From contig JACMPS010000217.1 of the NCBI GenBank assembly GCA_014377395.1, positions 1-8,793 on the forward strand: 8,793 bases of DNA, written 5' to 3'. This DNA is from Chthonomonadaceae bacterium (lineage in GTDB: Bacteria > Armatimonadota > Chthonomonadetes > Chthonomonadales > Chthonomonadaceae). Positions within the stretch are counted from its first letter, which is position 1, and each line of letters starts with the position of its first letter. Shown piece after piece: positions 7,072 to 8,793 of this stretch. The notes beneath the pieces were generated by a model, which saw only the letters and a program-made list of their open reading frames with translations, was not told where the DNA came from and did not search any database. A program made the position numbers and the translations under genes.

Positions 7072-7113
7072 AAAGATTCATCAAATCTTCGCAGTCGAAA
7101 GCCGAAGCAAAAA

Positions 7114-8403
7114 TTAAAAGTTCGCTTCGATAATCACTTCGCGCTCTCCTGTCGGGGGCGCGATTTTGATTTTCTGGAGCAACACCTCCTGCGCTTTTTT
7201 TAGTTGAGCATCGTCTTTGCTTCCGGGAGTGGAGGGCTTGACTTCGATGTCAGGCGAAACGCCCTTTCCTTCCAGTTTCCTGCCGTCCAGAGTGAGACTT
7301 ACAATCGGGATTTCAAGAAACCCTTCCTTACTGATCGGGTAGCCCGATGCACCCAGAAAAGCCCCTGCCGTTGTTGTCCCGACAAGCGTGGCTCGTCCGG
7401 TCTTCTTGAACTCAAACGCAAAATATTCTTTTGCACTTCTTGATCCACCATTGATCAGGAGTACCATTGGCTTGCCATACGCGCTTTTTTGATCCGTTGT
7501 AATACCCCGCATCGTTTGTCGCCAGTTGATCGCAGGTTTGTGAAAAATATCAGAGTAGCCGAAAGGACGCCCTCCAAATCCGTCGCGAATGTCCAGAATT
7601 AAGCCGTCGGTACGATACAATTTGCCCATGACGGCGGACTGCATCGCGGTCTTGAAGGCGTCAGTTCCCATTGTCCACAGGTGCAGATAACCAATACGTT
7701 TGCCGCCGATCTCAATGATTTTCGCGCTTTTCTCGGTGGCGCGGAGAAAGGCTCCGAGGATGTTCTCTTTAACGGGAACCACCTCCATTTGCTTTACTGA
7801 TCCCAACCGCAAAACTTGGAGGGTGACGCTCTTCCCCTCCTTGCCGCGAAAAGAACCGACCGTCGTAAAGGGTTTCCCCTCCGCACCTATGATAATGTCC
7901 CCGATTTCCAGTCCTGATTTTTCCGCAGGGCTGTCATCCAGCACCGCCGTGACTTCATAGCCGCCCTTTACCGAACGTCCCGTGATGCCGATATGCCCCG
8001 CCTCGTTCCCCGTGACCTGACCGCTTATCACCGAGGGAAACATATAAAAGCCGTAGTCATCATCCGTCAGATAATCGGTGTGGGAGACGTGCAATTCCTC
8101 CAACATTCGCTTCATTAGGTCTGCGAATTGTGGTTTAGTCACGGCTTCCCTGAGCAGTGGCTTGTATTTCTGCTTGACTACGTTCCAATCCACGCCATTC
8201 ATTTTGGTGTCGTAGAAATGGTCTTGCGTTGTTTTCCAAACTTTCTCGAAGGCGGCTTCGTGTTGGGCGAATCGAGACGCGAGCACTTGCTTATCTTGCC
8301 TTTCGTGTGCGTCTTCTTGTGCAGGTACGGGAGTGGAAGCAAACAACAGAGAAAAGGCAACCGGAACCAGAGCCGGTCGCAGAAAGGTCGAAACAGTGTG
8401 CAT
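7114..8403 (-). CDS. Secreted S41-family (tricorn/C-terminal processing type) serine peptidase with PDZ domain
   Basis: 429 residues. A signal peptide (hydrophobic core about 9-23, likely cleavage after VPA at residue 28) sends it to the periplasm or cell surface. Next comes a tricorn C1-like helical segment (FEKVWKTTQDHFYDTKMNGV, 52-71, then DW) and ELHVSHT. A PDZ domain covers about 130-210 (IGITG, DDSPAEKSGLEIGDII), and the S41 catalytic fold about 225-390 (GYLHLW, GLILDIRDGFGG). The nucleophile is most likely S323 in INGGSRSAKE. The Lys that serves as base in CtpA/Prc enzymes would lie near TTTAGAFLGA (344-353) but is Ala here, as is usual in tricorn-like S41 members, which use another base. 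It is transcribed toward the M36 gene from its own upstream region. ATG at 8403 is chosen because the signal peptide begins there; its ribosome site (GGAG, 12 nt upstream) is weak. Physiological substrate unknown. Confidence 0.92.
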   Translation of the reverse strand: MHTVSTFLRPALVPVAFSLLFASTPVPAQEDAHERQDKQVLASRFAQHEAAFEKVWKTTQDHFYDTKMNGVDWNVVKQKYKPLLREAVTKPQFADLMKRMLEELHVSHTDYLTDDDYGFYMFPSVISGQVTGNEAGHIGITGRSVKGGYEVTAVLDDSPAEKSGLEIGDIIIGAEGKPFTTVGSFRGKEGKSVTLQVLRLGSVKQMEVVPVKENILGAFLRATEKSAKIIEIGGKRIGYLHLWTMGTDAFKTAMQSAVMGKLYRTDGLILDIRDGFGGRPFGYSDIFHKPAINWRQTMRGITTDQKSAYGKPMVLLINGGSRSAKEYFAFEFKKTGRATLVGTTTAGAFLGASGYPISKEGFLEIPIVSLTLDGRKLEGKGVSPDIEVKPSTPGSKDDAQLKKAQEVLLQKIKIAPPTGEREVIIEANF

Positions 8404-8437
8404 AGGTCAGGGTGACTCCGAGTAGAACGAGTAAAAT

Positions 8438-8466
8438 AGGATAAATTTCAGAAAACAGTGAGACAA
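8438..8466 (-). promoter_or_regulatory. Candidate promoter of the S41 peptidase gene
   Basis: Minus-strand TTGTCT (8466-8461) and TATCCT (8443-8438) are separated by exactly 17 nt, each matching the sigma70 consensus at 4 of 6 positions. The predicted transcript start is near 8431, giving a leader of about 27 nt before ATG 8403-8401. Moderate evidence only. A short GGGGAA/TTCCCC stem (8511-8526) lies upstream. Confidence 0.38.
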
Positions 8467-8568
8467 AGTGTAGACGACTTGCACCCGAAACCGTTTCAGG
8501 GCAGGAATCCGGGGAAGGAATTCCCCTTCTTTATAGGCACAGGAAAATTAGTGAGTGTTAAGCATTAA

Positions 8569-8793
8569 GGTTCTCCCTCACTTTGGGTGCAGCGAGCAGA
8601 CGTTAACCGCTAGGCATAGAGAACTCGACGGCGTAACAGATCAAAGTTGGCACGTCCGTACATCTGGCGCTTGAGCATTTTCAGCCGGTTCACATGCCCT
8701 TCCGTCAAGCCGTTCGACCATTTCAAGGAGACCGCATTTTTAATGGCGGCCAGATCCCGTTCCAAGCCAAATGCAAAGTTTTCCATCTCTGTC
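8569..8793 (-). mobile_element. ISL3-family insertion sequence, terminal portion (rest lies beyond right edge)
   Basis: The element contains the 3' end of an ISL3-type transposase (stop at 8612-8610). The outer boundary is proposed at 8569, where the plus strand reads GGTTCTCCCTCACTTTGGGT, which resembles ISL3-family terminal repeats beginning GGxTCT and containing a CACTTTxGGTG-like block. The opposite end is outside the window, so the inverted repeat cannot be paired here. ISL3 elements usually make 8-bp target duplications; the flanking 8 bases at 8561-8568 are AGCATTAA and are the candidate copy. Confidence 0.65.
8610..8793 (-). CDS. ISL3-family transposase, C-terminal 60 residues (partial)
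   Basis: The minus-strand frame enters from the right edge and ends at TAG 8612-8610. It reads TEMENFAFGLERDLAAIKNA, then VSLKWSNGLTEGHVNRLKML, then KRQMYGRANFDLLRRRVLYA. The WSNGxxEGxVNRLKxxKRQMYGRAxFDLLRxRVL pattern is the conserved end of DDE transposases of the ISL3 family (transposase_12-type), which cut and paste the element. The Glu in the LTEG segment is probably the last acidic catalytic residue. The reading is intact in the visible part; whether the gene is complete cannot be judged. Confidence 0.9.
   Translation of the reverse strand, partial: TEMENFAFGLERDLAAIKNAVSLKWSNGLTEGHVNRLKMLKRQMYGRANFDLLRRRVLYA

Noticed and set aside
7073..7089. AAGATT/AATCTT inverted repeat as S41 terminator
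   Set aside because: The stem is 6 AT-rich pairs without a following U-tract; chance occurrence is likely.
8511..8526. GGGGAA/TTCCCC stem followed by TTCTTTA as a plus-strand terminator
   Set aside because: No plus-strand gene lies upstream of it, the stem is only 6 bp and the T-tract is interrupted.
1..8793. CRISPR arrays, tRNA or rRNA genes, riboswitches
   Set aside because: No regularly spaced direct repeats, cloverleaf-like segments, ribosomal RNA blocks or known riboswitch cores were seen when reading both strands.

Overview
This is a bacterial window of roughly 50% G+C with compact genes, sigma70-like promoters, a twin-arginine signal and an ISL3-family insertion sequence end. The lineage cannot be fixed from the sequence. 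The large metalloprotease ends in a 'KGSKWLR' carboxypeptidase-regulatory-like segment followed by a dockerin. From memory that pairing is common in Armatimonadota secreted proteins, so that phylum is my best but weak guess.

Layout. (1) Positions 1-1270, minus strand: the 3' tip of an Rhs/YD-repeat polymorphic toxin gene, followed 10 nt later by the start of a probable immunity gene that runs off the left edge. The toxin tip lacks its whole 5' part and carries an apparent one-base deletion close to its 3' end. Inserting one base restores a C-terminus that ends at a TAG just before the immunity gene. (2) Positions 1271-3614, minus strand: an MFS permease overlapping a metal-dependent adenosine deaminase-family enzyme by 17 nt, which suggests import and deamination of a purine nucleoside or similar compound. 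The deaminase stop codon directly abuts the Rhs fragment, and the two are in the same reading frame. (3) Positions 3615-3757: divergent promoter region. (4) Positions 3758-6859, plus strand: a 1033-residue exported M36 (fungalysin-like) metallopeptidase with Tat signal, FTP-type propeptide, catalytic domain, FnIII, P-domain, regulatory-like beta modules and a two-loop dockerin. (5) Positions 6860-7113: convergent intergenic region with a 14-bp perfect hairpin and two smaller palindromes. (6) Positions 7114-8403, minus strand: secreted tricorn-type S41 peptidase with a PDZ domain. (7) Positions 8569-8793: terminal part of an ISL3-family IS with the last 60 residues of its transposase.

How the parts relate. 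The permease and deaminase form a likely two-gene operon. No terminator is visible between the deaminase and the Rhs tip, so the degraded toxin and the immunity gene probably ride on that transcript. The M36 and S41 peptidases are both exported but convergent and have separate promoters, so no joint pathway is implied. The most unusual part is the left third: a headless, frameshifted toxin tip fused directly to a housekeeping-type gene with an intact start of an immunity gene. This looks like a decaying, horizontally acquired toxin-immunity cassette. No wholly new system is evident, but the toxin activity and the immunity family are ones I cannot name.
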